The notes: generated from the letters alone by a model not told the origin. 64,000 nucleotides of DNA from Pseudovibrio brasiliensis (GCF_018282095.1 NZ_CP074126.1:1374501-1438500); one strand, 5' to 3'; positions 1 through 8,335 are shown, numbered from the stretch's first letter. Numbers and translations: made by a program.

Positions 1-861
1 CCGGAGGACCATCGGTTCCCCATGAGAAAGTATGCCGAGGTCGCACGGTGGCTGAAAGAGACAGACCCGCAGGGCGCTCTCTATGACTTCCATGAGCCAG
101 ACCCAATCTCACGCGATGATCTGCTGCGCGTTCATGCAAGGGAGTATGTGGATCAGGTGCTGAGCTGCACAGTACCGCACACCATTGCCCGTGAAATCGG
201 CTTTCCCATGACTGAGAGCGTCTCCTTCCGTGCCCAGTGCGCAACAGGTGGGTCCTTGCTGACGGCCATGCTGGCGCTGGAACATGGCGTGGCTTGCAAC
301 ACCGCGGGAGGCTCACACCACGCCCGTATTGCGCAGGGGGCTGGCTTTTGTGTCTTCAATGATGTTGCTGTTGCGGTGAGGGCAGTGCAGGCCATGCGTA
401 TGGTCCGCCGTGTGCTGATCATTGATCTGGATGTGCATCAGGGGGATGGTACAGCCGATATCTTCGCTCACGACACTAGCGTTTTCACCCTCTCACTCCA
501 TTCAGAGAAGAACTACCCCGTCCGCAAGAAGGCCTCCACGCTGGATGTGCCGCTGGAAGACGGCATGGAGGACGACGAGTACTTGTCAATTCTGGAAGAC
601 ACTCTCAAACGCGTCCTGACCACGTTCAAAGCAGATCTGGTGTTCTTCAATGCCGGTGTTGACCCCCACCACGACGACCGTTTGGGCCGCCTTGCCCTGT
701 CAGATCAAGGGCTGCGAAAACGGGAGGAACTGGTCTTTAAACTGGTAAGGAATGAAGGTCTTCCACTTGCAGGTGTGCTGGGAGGTGGTTATTCGTATAA
801 TCTTAGACTATTGGTTAACCGGCACTCAAACCTGTACCGCGTGGCAGCGAAGTACTTATAA
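1..861 (+). CDS. Histone deacetylase-family protein, 5' end outside window
   Basis: Bacterial member of the zinc-dependent histone deacetylase / acetoin-utilisation / acetylpolyamine amidohydrolase superfamily, expected to remove acetyl groups from lysine or polyamine substrates in the cytosol. The frame is open from base 1 (PEDHRFP before the first ATG at 22), and homologues carry a short N-terminal stretch before this PEDHRFP motif, so the gene almost certainly starts upstream of the window and is cut by the edge rather than beginning at 22. Visible signatures: the GGSHHA active-site His pair, IDLDVHQGDG (zinc Asp and His) and NAGVDPHHDD (second zinc Asp). The substrate cannot be told from sequence. 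It is followed by a 157-bp AT-rich gap and the TetR-like gene. Confidence 0.88.
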   Translation, partial: PEDHRFPMRKYAEVARWLKETDPQGALYDFHEPDPISRDDLLRVHAREYVDQVLSCTVPHTIAREIGFPMTESVSFRAQCATGGSLLTAMLALEHGVACNTAGGSHHARIAQGAGFCVFNDVAVAVRAVQAMRMVRRVLIIDLDVHQGDGTADIFAHDTSVFTLSLHSEKNYPVRKKASTLDVPLEDGMEDDEYLSILEDTLKRVLTTFKADLVFFNAGVDPHHDDRLGRLALSDQGLRKREELVFKLVRNEGLPLAGVLGGGYSYNLRLLVNRHSNLYRVAAKYL

Positions 862-1018
862 TTCAAAAACAAGTCCTTTTTATATAAAATTTTAGTAAAA
901 TATAAAATTCCACCTTTAAGAACTGAATAGGTAAATGTGTCTTGCCATTTTATGAAAAATGCGCAGTATCCCCTCCGTAAAGTGCAAATAAAATGCCTCG
1001 GAAGGCTAGGAGACACAT

Positions 1019-1582
1019 ATGGGTGTTGTGGTCACCAATAGAAGCGTTGTACTGGATACTGCGGATTACATGATCCGGGAAAGCGGACTGTTGGGCTTGG
1101 ATGTTGATCAGCTTGCCAGTTCCACCGGAACCAGCGAACAGGACATTTCAAAAATGTTCTCCTCAGTCAATGGGGTAGAGCATGCTGTTCTGCAAAGATA
1201 TATCGACCGCTTCCTCCAGATCCTTGGTGATCCTTCCACACAGACGCTTCACTTCCGCAGAGCACTGGACACTTACATCGCAGCTTTTCAGGCTGGCATG
1301 GCAGATGGTGGCGAACTATTCCTGTCCGCAGTGCTGGGCGATAAGGATGAAGAGCTGCCGGAAGACCTGCAGGAGCTTGCAGCAACCTTTGCCCGTCGTG
1401 CCCGTGTATGGCTCGCAGACCTGTTGGAATACAGCGGTAACTGGTCCTCAGAAGAAGCTCTGGTTAAGTCGGACTTCGTTCTGGCAGCGCTGGAAGTGGC
1501 TGTTCTGATCGGCAATACCAGCGAAGATCCGGAGATCTTCGACAATCTGTCCGTCAACATTCACAATATCTGCATGCAGTAA
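1019..1582 (+). CDS. TetR/AcrR-like transcriptional regulator
   Basis: 187 residues, the usual TetR-family length. The first 50 residues look like a TetR helix-turn-helix (LDTADYMIRESG, then LDVDQLASSTGTSEQDISKMF), and the rest is helical with no recognisable ligand motif. The recognition helix is a weak match to the classic TetR pattern, so the DNA-binding call is family-level only. The start is supported by TAGGAG about 6 bases before the ATG. It stands alone between the deacetylase and the convergent small membrane gene, and no obvious operator was found in front of it. The regulated gene is unknown; the upstream deacetylase is a possible target. Confidence 0.6.
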   Translation: MGVVVTNRSVVLDTADYMIRESGLLGLDVDQLASSTGTSEQDISKMFSSVNGVEHAVLQRYIDRFLQILGDPSTQTLHFRRALDTYIAAFQAGMADGGELFLSAVLGDKDEELPEDLQELAATFARRARVWLADLLEYSGNWSSEEALVKSDFVLAALEVAVLIGNTSEDPEIFDNLSVNIHNICMQ

Positions 1583-1594
1583 GAGCAGGCGCGG

Positions 1595-1867
1595 TTATCG
1601 TCCGCGCCAGTTCATCAGCCGCGAGATAAACCACAGCGGCACTACGACTATGGCTCCAAGGAAGAAGTAGGAGCCAAAGCGCTCAATGGCTGAGAAGCCC
1701 ATATTCCAGATCCGGATAAAGAAATCCTGCACGGAGTAGATCAGGGTCAGCGGTGAAAAGTCCAGCGCAGACAGCACAATCCCGACAATCAAAGATAGAA
1801 AAATCAGCCGAATGAGCACGCGTCCCGGCGTGTCTCCAAGAAAACGGTTGAACTTATCGTTTGACAT
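1595..1867 (-). CDS. Small membrane protein, DUF6460-like
   Basis: About 90 residues beginning MSNDKFNRFLGDTPGR, with two hydrophobic segments (roughly residues 18-40 and 62-82) and a positively charged tail. The pattern NRFLGD-P-RVL, then IWNMGF-AIERF, matches my recollection of the DUF6460 family of alphaproteobacterial inner-membrane proteins of unknown role. The ATG at 1867 is preferred over one 27 bases further out because GGAG lies 8 bases before it. It is convergent with the TetR-like gene (12-bp gap). No function can be assigned. Confidence 0.6.
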   Translation of the reverse strand: MSNDKFNRFLGDTPGRVLIRLIFLSLIVGIVLSALDFSPLTLIYSVQDFFIRIWNMGFSAIERFGSYFFLGAIVVVPLWFISRLMNWRGR

Positions 1868-2152
1868 CAAAATCTCCGCAATAGCCGTGCTCAAAAAGGG
1901 CAGTGGACGTAAAACCCAGGCAAAAGACAGGGTAATAGCAAACTGCTTTACAATGCTTTGATCCCTATATAGGCACCCAACCTACTCTTTCATATGGGGC
2001 GATGCCAAGTTTTCCATCCCATTCCATATACGCAGTAATCGGTCTTTCCTTTAAGTGCGTCTTCCTTACAGTACCTCCAAAACAAGAGGATGGCCGCCGG
2101 AGCGCTAACCGCGTGCTCTTAAAGGTTGGCAGAGAAGACCATAGGATAGCCC

Positions 2153-3133
2153 ATGAAAGCTGTGACCTACCACAAAGAGACCGACGAGTTCGTGCTGGCT
2201 GACGTGGAAAAGCCCACTCCGGCACGAGGTGAAGTGCTGATAAAGGTGGTCGCCACCGGCCTCAATCCGGTCGACGCAAAGATCAACAAATGGTGTGCCG
2301 CTGCTCACGATATGAGCGACAGTTGGGTGCCCGGTCTGGACGTGTCCGGCATCATCGAACAGGTCGGTGAGGGTGTCACAAACTGGGCTGTGGGCGATGC
2401 AGTTCTGTATCACGGCAACATGTTCAGGCCCCACGGCGGATTTGCAGAATATGCTGTTACCGATGCTGAGGCACTCGTCAGGCACCCGGATGTGGACCCG
2501 ATTATAGCCGCGGCAACCCCATGTGCAGGCTGGACTGCATGGCGTGCCCTCGTGAATAAACTCAACATCGAAAACCGCGATACCTTGCTGGTCATGGGCG
2601 GCTCAGGTGGTGTGGGAGGCTTCGCCATCCAGATCGCCAAACATTTTGGTACAAAGAAAATTCTGGCGACGTGTTCTGAGCGTAATCTCGATTACGTGCA
2701 TTCTCTCGGTGCGACCCGCGCAATCGATTACGGTTGGGAAGATGTGATTGGCATCGCTTTTGAAGAAACCGGACGGCAAGGTGTAGACGTGGCGCTTGAT
2801 ACGGTTGGCGGCGACAACGACATTACCGCCGCAAGCTGTCTGGGCTTTGAAGGGGAGATGGTCGAACTCGTCAGCACCGTGCGTCCTGCAGCCTATAACA
2901 ATGCGTTCCTGAAAGCACTCAGCTTCCACCAGCTCAGTCTGGGCTCATGTCTGCGCGCCGGTCCAAAGGCCAAAGCCAATCTGGTCAAAGCAGGCACGGC
3001 CTTTTCAAAGCTAATGGAAACAGGTGAGATCTGTGTACCAAAGATAAGACAGATCAGTCTTGAAGATGTAGGGCCAGCTCTGAAAGATATGAGAAACCAA
3101 CGCACTGTTGGCAAGATTGTGTTGAAGATCTAG
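2153..3133 (+). CDS. Zinc-type alcohol dehydrogenase / quinone oxidoreductase-like protein (MDR superfamily)
   Basis: 326 residues of the medium-chain dehydrogenase/reductase superfamily, most like NADPH:quinone oxidoreductases. The N-terminal GroES-like domain carries GEVLIKVVATGLNPVDAKI and PGLDVSGIIEQVG. The Rossmann domain starts near residue 145 with VMGGSGGVGGFAIQIAK, a nucleotide-binding AxGGVG-type loop. The cysteine/histidine catalytic-zinc ligands of true alcohol dehydrogenases are not evident, which points to the zinc-free quinone-reductase branch. Substrate unknown. It is a single gene, 75 bp ahead of the triple-GNAT gene on the same strand. Confidence 0.8.
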   Translation: MKAVTYHKETDEFVLADVEKPTPARGEVLIKVVATGLNPVDAKINKWCAAAHDMSDSWVPGLDVSGIIEQVGEGVTNWAVGDAVLYHGNMFRPHGGFAEYAVTDAEALVRHPDVDPIIAAATPCAGWTAWRALVNKLNIENRDTLLVMGGSGGVGGFAIQIAKHFGTKKILATCSERNLDYVHSLGATRAIDYGWEDVIGIAFEETGRQGVDVALDTVGGDNDITAASCLGFEGEMVELVSTVRPAAYNNAFLKALSFHQLSLGSCLRAGPKAKANLVKAGTAFSKLMETGEICVPKIRQISLEDVGPALKDMRNQRTVGKIVLKI

Positions 3134-3207
3134 GCAGTTATCCAATACCTTCTCACCATCGGAATCAAATGAGGCTGGCCTGTCCAGCCTCACCGGCGGA
3201 GGCAGGG

Positions 3208-4560
3208 ATGAGTGAGTTTGTAATCTACGCAGCAGAGCCCCAAGATGCAGAAGACCTGGCGGCCCTGCGCGTAGAAGCCATGCGCGAAAGCCTTGAAGCG
3301 CTGGACAGGTTTGATCCGCAAAGAGCAGGAGAGCGCTTTCTCAAAGGGTTCGAACCTGAGCAAACTTATAAGCTCGTCAGCGGTGTAACGCCTGTTGGGT
3401 TTTATGTGCTACGAAACCGTCCAGACCACATCTGGCTGGATCACCTCTACATCCACCCAAAAGCCCAGGGGGGAAGCATTGGCGCAAAGGTAATCTCGCA
3501 AATTAAAGCCTACGCTTTTGCAAAAGGAAAACCTGTCCGCCTTGGTGCACTCAAGCAGAGCAAAGCCAATGCCTTTTACCAGTGCCATGGCTTTCAGCAC
3601 ACTCATAGTGAAGAGTTCGACAACTACTACGAACTCCCTCTGAAACACATCAAACCGGGAACGCCGACGTTCATCCTGAAGCGCGCAAAGCCCGAAGATG
3701 CCGAACAACTCGCTGACCTGCGCCACGAGGCCATGAAAGACGAGTGGGCCGCCAACGGCCTCACCAACTACCCCTTGGCCCGCAGCCATTTCTTCGAAGA
3801 CTTCAAGCCCGACGCTACATGGAAGATTGAGCTGGAAGGGGAGTTCTTGGGCTTTTATGCGTTTCATTCCCATTCAGACCATTTCTATCTGGACATGCTG
3901 TTCCTGCGCCCGGCGGCGCAAGGGAAAGGGATTGGCTCAAAAATACTTCTTCACCTGAAAGAGGTTGCCACTAAAGCTGGTAAGCCAATACGCCTTGATG
4001 CGCTTAGGATCAGTCGGTCAAATGAGTTCTATCAGGCCCATGGCTTCTCTGTGATCCAGTCAGAAGGCTATGAGAACATTTATGAGTTCACGCCTGAACC
4101 AGCCTTCCAACTTGAGACAGCGTCTCAGGAAGACTTCGAAGAACTCCAGCACATTCGCTACACATCCATGAAGGAAAGCGCAGAAGCCAATGGCCTGTTT
4201 CATCACGACAAAGCCCGCGAGGTATTCCTGAGTGAGTTCGCACCTGAAAAGACGCTGAAAATCCGCAGAAACGGCAAAACCATCGGCTTCTATGTGGTCC
4301 TGAACCACCCGGATCACCTGTATCTGGATATGTTCTATCTGCTACCTGAAGCACAAGGTCTCGGCATTGGCTCTAAACTCCTGAACCAGATCAAGGCACA
4401 AGCGGATAAGCAAAACAAACCCATCCGCCTCGACGCCCTCCGCATCAGCCGCGCCAACGCCTTCTACCAGTACCACGGCTTCCACCTGACCCACTCCGAG
4501 GGTGTCAACAACTACTATGAGTACACTCCGAAGTGCCTAACCAAGGCGGAAGCAGCGTAA
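3208..4560 (+). CDS. Three tandem GNAT acetyltransferase domains in one polypeptide
   Basis: 450 residues made of three homologous GNAT modules of about 145 residues each, all with the same internal landmarks: an early AMRES/AMKDE/SMKES motif, a central LYIHP/LFLRP/FYLLP strand, the acetyl-CoA loop, and KPIRLDALRISRANAFYQYHG near the end. The acetyl-CoA loop (QxxGxG) is intact in modules 2 (QGKGIG) and 3 (QGLGIG) but degenerate in module 1 (QGGSIG), so module 1 may be non-catalytic. The ATG at 3208 is chosen because GGAGG at 3198-3202 lies 5 bases ahead; an ATG at 3169 lacks this. A fourth, free-standing module is encoded at 5483. Substrates (small molecule or protein amines) are unknown. Confidence 0.85.
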   Translation: MSEFVIYAAEPQDAEDLAALRVEAMRESLEALDRFDPQRAGERFLKGFEPEQTYKLVSGVTPVGFYVLRNRPDHIWLDHLYIHPKAQGGSIGAKVISQIKAYAFAKGKPVRLGALKQSKANAFYQCHGFQHTHSEEFDNYYELPLKHIKPGTPTFILKRAKPEDAEQLADLRHEAMKDEWAANGLTNYPLARSHFFEDFKPDATWKIELEGEFLGFYAFHSHSDHFYLDMLFLRPAAQGKGIGSKILLHLKEVATKAGKPIRLDALRISRSNEFYQAHGFSVIQSEGYENIYEFTPEPAFQLETASQEDFEELQHIRYTSMKESAEANGLFHHDKAREVFLSEFAPEKTLKIRRNGKTIGFYVVLNHPDHLYLDMFYLLPEAQGLGIGSKLLNQIKAQADKQNKPIRLDALRISRANAFYQYHGFHLTHSEGVNNYYEYTPKCLTKAEAA

Positions 4561-4569
4561 GCCACATCC

Positions 4570-5376
4570 TTATTTGGCCAGCACGTCCAGCGGCTGTTTG
4601 GCGACAGTGATAAACTCCCAGGCATTGTTGGGATCTGCTCCTGCTTGTCGAAGTAACCCGTCGATTTTTGCTGTGAACTCATACTTCTGGGTTGGAGAGA
4701 GACCGCCATTTGTCTCTAGAGCGTCCTGCAGCTGAGATTTGACATCCAGAAACTGAAACTCAATCTCAGGATCACCTGACTCTACATTGAACCAGCCTTT
4801 AGCAGCCTGATAGTAAACCTCTGGATTTTCCTTTGTCAGCTGAAAGAGATCTTCCGGGCTTGCTTCTTGTAGATTACTGGAGGAGCCCGGCCCAAACCAC
4901 AGGCTCAGCACCTTGCCGTCTTCTGCACCAAGGGCCACATGGGTATCAGCAAAAAAGAAGACAACATCGCCAGCTTCAAATGAAGTTGCAGGCTCGCTCT
5001 CGTCATATCCGACAACCTCATCCAGAATTTCATTGTAGCCAATGTCATAGTTGAGATTGTCTTCCAATTCGCGAATGACCCTGTTGCTCTCTGGCGTATC
5101 AGCATAAGCCTTGAGGCCCATCAGCAAAACGGCTTCCTTACAGTTCATGCAGCTATGCGCAGTAGGCTGAAGCAAGGCAGCTTGGTTGGTCAGGTTCTCG
5201 CGAAAGTGTGAGTTATCTTCCAGTGGAGTTGCCCCGGATTGCCAGTTGAGGCTTCCTTTCCAGGATTGTCCAACTTCAACGGCTTTATTGGTGCTTTGTA
5301 CGTTCTGCACACCGGCTGCTGATTGCAGTGGATGTGTGGCCTGAACATTGGTAACGCTCTGAGTGTTGATAGGCAT
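4570..5376 (-). CDS. Divergent NlpC/P60-like (papain-like) protein, possible secreted effector
   Basis: 268 residues, not recognised as a named family. Residues 1-70 are rich in Gln, Ser, Asn and Thr with no hydrophobic signal peptide. SCMNCKEAV (Cys76, Cys79) starts a helix, and residues 133-160 read FEAGDVVFFF-ADTHVALGAEDGKVLSLW with His146. This spacing and pattern (Cys at a helix start, later GD-V-FF, then HVAL-DGKV) resembles the Cys/His core of NlpC/P60 peptidases and amidases. A low-complexity polar N-terminus is also typical of type III effectors, but no secretion genes are visible here. There is no clear Shine-Dalgarno before the ATG. It sits between GNAT paralogues on the opposite strand, with convergent ends 9 bp apart. 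Confidence 0.6.
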   Translation of the reverse strand: MPINTQSVTNVQATHPLQSAAGVQNVQSTNKAVEVGQSWKGSLNWQSGATPLEDNSHFRENLTNQAALLQPTAHSCMNCKEAVLLMGLKAYADTPESNRVIRELEDNLNYDIGYNEILDEVVGYDESEPATSFEAGDVVFFFADTHVALGAEDGKVLSLWFGPGSSSNLQEASPEDLFQLTKENPEVYYQAAKGWFNVESGDPEIEFQFLDVKSQLQDALETNGGLSPTQKYEFTAKIDGLLRQAGADPNNAWEFITVAKQPLDVLAK

Positions 5377-5482
5377 CGCGTGATCTTTGCTAGGTTGTTA
5401 TCTTCAACCACTGGTATAGGATTTGCGCAGTCCAGCGAGTGTCCTTCAGCACATTGCAAAATCAGCGCGCATTCAAAGATGC

Positions 5483-6013
5483 ATGAGTAATCTCATCATG
5501 AAGTGGGGAATGATGAAACAGAATGAAATGGAGAGCTGCAATGATGACCAGCAGGCTCTCTTAGAACGGCCTTCATGGCACATAGCACCCGCTGCTACAG
5601 CTGATTTTGACCTGCTCGCAGACCTCCGCCATCTGGCTATGAAGGACAATATGGAAGCCAATGGCATGTTCGACCATGAACTCTACCGGCAATACTTCAA
5701 AGACAGCTTCGATCCTGCCACCACATGGAAGATCATTGAGAATGATGAGGTTCTGGGCTTCTACGTTCTTTGGGACAAACAAGACCATCTCTATCTGGAA
5801 CGTCTGTACTTCCACCCCAATGCACAGGGCCGCGGTATCGGAGCAGAGATACTCACCCTCCTGAAACAACAAGCCACCGCCCAAACCAAACCCATCCGCC
5901 TCGACGTCCTCCCCAAAAGCCGCGCTAACCCCTTCTACCTCCGCCACGGCTTTGAGCTGATTGAAGAGAGGGAGGAGGAGAAGGTGTATGAGTGGAGGGT
6001 AGAGGGGCACTAG
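5483..6013 (+). CDS. GNAT-family N-acetyltransferase, paralogue of the triple-GNAT modules
   Basis: Single GNAT domain with an intact acetyl-CoA loop (AQGRGIGAEIL) and the same KPIRLDVLPKSRANPFYLRHGF signature as the modules of the gene at 3208, so it is a recent paralogue of them. The start is uncertain: the frame is open from a TTG at 5423, and ATGs occur at 5483, 5498, 5510, 5513 and 5528 without a convincing Shine-Dalgarno; the conserved domain begins near 5575. It is divergent from the NlpC-like gene, with a roughly 100-bp shared upstream region. Substrate unknown. Confidence 0.75.
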   Translation: MSNLIMKWGMMKQNEMESCNDDQQALLERPSWHIAPAATADFDLLADLRHLAMKDNMEANGMFDHELYRQYFKDSFDPATTWKIIENDEVLGFYVLWDKQDHLYLERLYFHPNAQGRGIGAEILTLLKQQATAQTKPIRLDVLPKSRANPFYLRHGFELIEEREEEKVYEWRVEGH

Positions 6014-6092
6014 GTATCTGCTTAGAGACCTCCCACCAACTAGCAAACATAAAGACTATCACAGGCTTACTGTTCGCAAGAAAAGAGAGAAT

Positions 6093-6452
6093 ATGAAAAC
6101 TAGGTTTTGTTGCTTTGGTTTGCTTTTCCTCGGAACGTTAGGGTTAGTGTCTGCCAATGAGCAACAGCGACAAGAGATTAAGCAGTTGGAATGCTCTTGG
6201 GCTGGTTGCGAGGAAGAACAAATTCGTTCCAAGAATGATGCGCAAAGTGCCGTCGAAGAATGGCAACCTGCACCTGAGGTCTTTGAAGAATGCAAAGAAG
6301 AAGGTGCCGAAGCATGTGAGCACTTAGAGGCATCTGCTACAGACTTAACAGAGGAAGATATCAACTATCTTTTCGAGCTACTGAAGCCGTTTGCTGCTTC
6401 AGATGCCACAGAAGATGCCGCTGAGACCAAGCCCGCTAGTGCTTCAAACTGA
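6093..6452 (+). CDS. Small acidic secreted protein with two cysteine pairs
   Basis: 119 residues with a clear Sec signal peptide (MKTRF then a hydrophobic core ending LVSA before NEQQ), so the mature protein is periplasmic or exported. The mature part is strongly acidic and has four cysteines in two pairs, CSWAGC (CX4C) and CKEEGAEAC (CX7C), which could form two disulphides. The C-terminus is Ala/Thr/Asp-rich. No family recognised. AAGAGAG a few bases before the ATG is an acceptable ribosome site. It lies 79 bp after the single GNAT gene and may share its transcript, but nothing links the functions. Confidence 0.6.
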   Translation: MKTRFCCFGLLFLGTLGLVSANEQQRQEIKQLECSWAGCEEEQIRSKNDAQSAVEEWQPAPEVFEECKEEGAEACEHLEASATDLTEEDINYLFELLKPFAASDATEDAAETKPASASN

Positions 6453-6508
6453 AGTCAGATAACTGATTAGCACAGGCAAGCCCATTCTCTTCAAACAGTA
6501 ACTTCACC

Positions 6509-7207
6509 CTAACCTGCAAACACGAAGAACCACCAGAGGCTTGCTGTGGCTAGGGAGAGGGGGACGCCGACGCCGATGGTGGCGGCGACCAGTTCGCTTT
6601 CCAGGTTGTACTGTAGGGCGATCAGGCTTGCGCCCAGCATAGGGGGCATTGCCATTTCCAGAAGGGCGATGCGGGCGATGTTATTCTCAAGCTGCCCAAG
6701 CCCCGCATAAACTAGATACAGGAACAACGGCGCCAGAACCAGGCTGAAGGAAAGGGCGAGGCCAATAGGTGCCCATCGCCCTTTTAAGTGCTCAACTCTC
6801 AAGGCAAAGCCAACAGCAGTTAGAGCTGTCGGCGTCAGTGTGTCGGCCAACGTACCGACCACATCATCAATCCAGACCGGACGGCCCAGATGATTGGTCG
6901 CAAGCGCAACAATGATCGCCCAAAACGGGGGGAACGTGAGAATGCGCCCTACGATCATTGACAGATCAAAAGCACCGGCACTGGCAACGGTTGCAATGCT
7001 GATCCCGAGAATGGAGAGGGCAAGGTAAGAGCCAAACAGGTCGATCACCAGCCCGACGCCAAGATACTGGCTACCCGCAAGGGCTGAGATCATCGGCAGG
7101 CCGACAAAGCTGGTGTTGGCCCATCCGGCAACCAGCAGAAGTGCACCAATCCTCTTCAGCAAAATAGAAGAGCAAGTTGAACGCGGTATGAAAGAACTCA
7201 TGAACAC
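6509..7207 (-). pseudogene. AEC-family transporter, 5'-truncated
   Basis: 232 residues starting from a GTG, matching the last two-thirds of an auxin-efflux-carrier-family permease (AEC proteins are normally about 310 residues). The recognisable block ALLLVAGWANTSFVGLPM, normally near residue 90-100, is here at about residue 25. Six or so membrane segments follow, ending in the usual LWWFFVFAG. The N-terminal helices are missing: 60 bp upstream lies the end of the toxin gene, and nothing AEC-like appears beyond it. The simplest reading is that arrival of the toxin-antitoxin locus, or a linked deletion, removed the 5' third. It could be translated but is unlikely to transport. Confidence 0.65.
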
Positions 7208-7268
7208 CGCCCCGATGCCGTAAACGCTTCTTAAAGCTATAAGAGGGCACGGAAACTCTGGAAGTTGA

Positions 7269-7763
7269 CTAATCGGTGTTAGCTTCCTGTTCGAGTTCCA
7301 TTGCTTCTAGTGTTGCTTTCATGGAGTTCATTGAAAACAAAAGCTTTGACTGGCTATCAGGTAGCTGATGAGCACCCCACGCAACATAAAAGTCAGCTAC
7401 ATGTTCGTCTTTGGCATCTATGATTAAGCCTGCAGGGTTAGAAAATGCCTCCAGATAATCTACTGCTAGCCGCATTGCTTCAACTAATAGAAGGCTGCCA
7501 TTACCGCTGTTCTGATAGCGCCTGTCTACGGCAAGGCGTGCAAGTAGCACAGCAGGCTGATCATTTAGTCTGTCCTGCAAAATAGTAATGAAGCCTATAA
7601 CCTGTCGTGGGTCATCAATATCTTCAAGTATCAATGTTTGCTGTTTAGGCGGATTGTTATACTGCCGGGCATACTCGGTCAAATAGTCATTTAATGCTTT
7701 GATGCCACAATCAAATCTACGACGATCATGGTCCTTGCGAATATCTCTTAAAGTAATACGCAT
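7269..7763 (-). CDS. GNAT-type toxin of a TacAT/AtaRT-like toxin-antitoxin pair
   Basis: 164 residues. Toxins of this family acetylate the charged aminoacyl group of specific tRNAs and so block translation. Diagnostic features are the N-terminal HDRRRFDCGIKALNDYL followed by YARQ, the acetyl-CoA loop YQNSGNGS (QxxGxG), and DFYVAWGA near the end, carrying the Tyr that is catalytic in TacT-type enzymes. GGAG lies about 6 bases ahead of the ATG. It is second in a two-gene operon, 16 bp after the DUF1778 antitoxin, the usual antitoxin-first order. The target tRNA cannot be predicted. All key residues are present, so the toxin is probably active. Confidence 0.85.
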   Translation of the reverse strand: MRITLRDIRKDHDRRRFDCGIKALNDYLTEYARQYNNPPKQQTLILEDIDDPRQVIGFITILQDRLNDQPAVLLARLAVDRRYQNSGNGSLLLVEAMRLAVDYLEAFSNPAGLIIDAKDEHVADFYVAWGAHQLPDSQSKLLFSMNSMKATLEAMELEQEANTD

Positions 7764-7779
7764 ACTTCTCCTGTCTAAC

Positions 7780-8112
7780 TCATGAGGCAGCTTTCTTTCT
7801 TGCCTGCATAGCTGATTGTGCTCTTCGAACCAGTTTGCGGTTCACGGTTCCTGTTTTAGTGTTTTCTCTGCGAATAAAGTCAATATCAGCGTTAGATACT
7901 CTCATCGCAGGAACTTCACCGGTTTCTTGTATTCGTACTGCAACATCCATAGCTGCTCGAATTAGGAAAGAACTTAAGTTTAATCCTGATAGTTCGGCAG
8001 CTTTGGTTAGTGTTTCTTTTTCAAATTTTGAAAGTCTAATATTTGCTCTTTCTGTTCTTTTACTTTCTTCAAAAGTTGCTTTTTCAGTTGATATCTCTTG
8101 AGTTGCATTCAT
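7780..8112 (-). CDS. DUF1778 ribbon-helix-helix antitoxin
   Basis: 110 residues. The central RANIRLSKFEKETLTKAAEL-x-x-LNLSSFLIRAAMDVA block is the ribbon-helix-helix DNA-binding domain of DUF1778 (TacA-like) antitoxins; the C-terminal tail (about residues 70-110, basic) would wrap and neutralise the GNAT toxin. Such pairs bind their own promoter as a complex, repressing or derepressing according to toxin:antitoxin ratio. Two identical 12-bp palindromes upstream are the probable operators. The N-terminal 20 residues precede the canonical domain start and are unusual. GAGAGATAG before the ATG supplies the ribosome site, directly after the octamer array. Confidence 0.85.
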   Translation of the reverse strand: MNATQEISTEKATFEESKRTERANIRLSKFEKETLTKAAELSGLNLSSFLIRAAMDVAVRIQETGEVPAMRVSNADIDFIRRENTKTGTVNRKLVRRAQSAMQARKKAAS

Positions 8113-8125
8113 CTATCTCTCATTT

Positions 8126-8301
8126 CTATCTTGCTATCTTGCTATCTTGCTATCTTGCTATCTTGCTATCTTGCTATCTTGCTATCTTGCTATCTTGCTA
8201 TCTTGCTATCTTGCTATCTTGCTATCTTGCTATCTTGCTATCTTGCTATCTTGCTATCTGACTATCTGACTATCTGACTATCTGACTATCTGACTATCTG
8301 A
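8126..8301. repeat. Octamer tandem array, 22 copies, forming the toxin-antitoxin leader
   Basis: Sixteen perfect copies of CTATCTTG (8126-8253) run directly into six perfect copies of CTATCTGA (8254-8301), 176 bp with no interruption. On the transcribed (minus) strand the units read TCAGATAG x6 then CAAGATAG x16. The predicted promoter puts the transcription start at about 8300, so the array is essentially the whole untranslated leader of the antitoxin-toxin mRNA. The RNA would be purine-rich and largely unstructured. Perfect short tandem repeats of this length are expected to vary in copy number by slippage. Confidence 0.95.
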
Positions 8302-8306
8302 CTATG

Positions 8307-8335
8307 ACTGTACATTGTACGTACAAATATGTCAA
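8307..8335 (-). promoter_or_regulatory. Predicted sigma70 promoter of the toxin-antitoxin operon
   Basis: On the minus strand a perfect -35 TTGACA (plus coordinates 8330-8335) is followed after exactly 17 bases by TACAGT (8307-8312), 4 of 6 matches to the -10 consensus. The predicted start site falls at about 8300, on the edge of the octamer array. One operator palindrome fills the spacer and a second lies just upstream of the -35, an arrangement expected to block RNA polymerase. Confidence 0.65.

Noticed and set aside
8043-8261. Plus-strand open frame running through the octamer array with repeated LSCYLAIL
   Set aside because: It is a direct by-product of the stop-free octamer on the plus strand, antisense to the antitoxin; no ribosome site or family resemblance.
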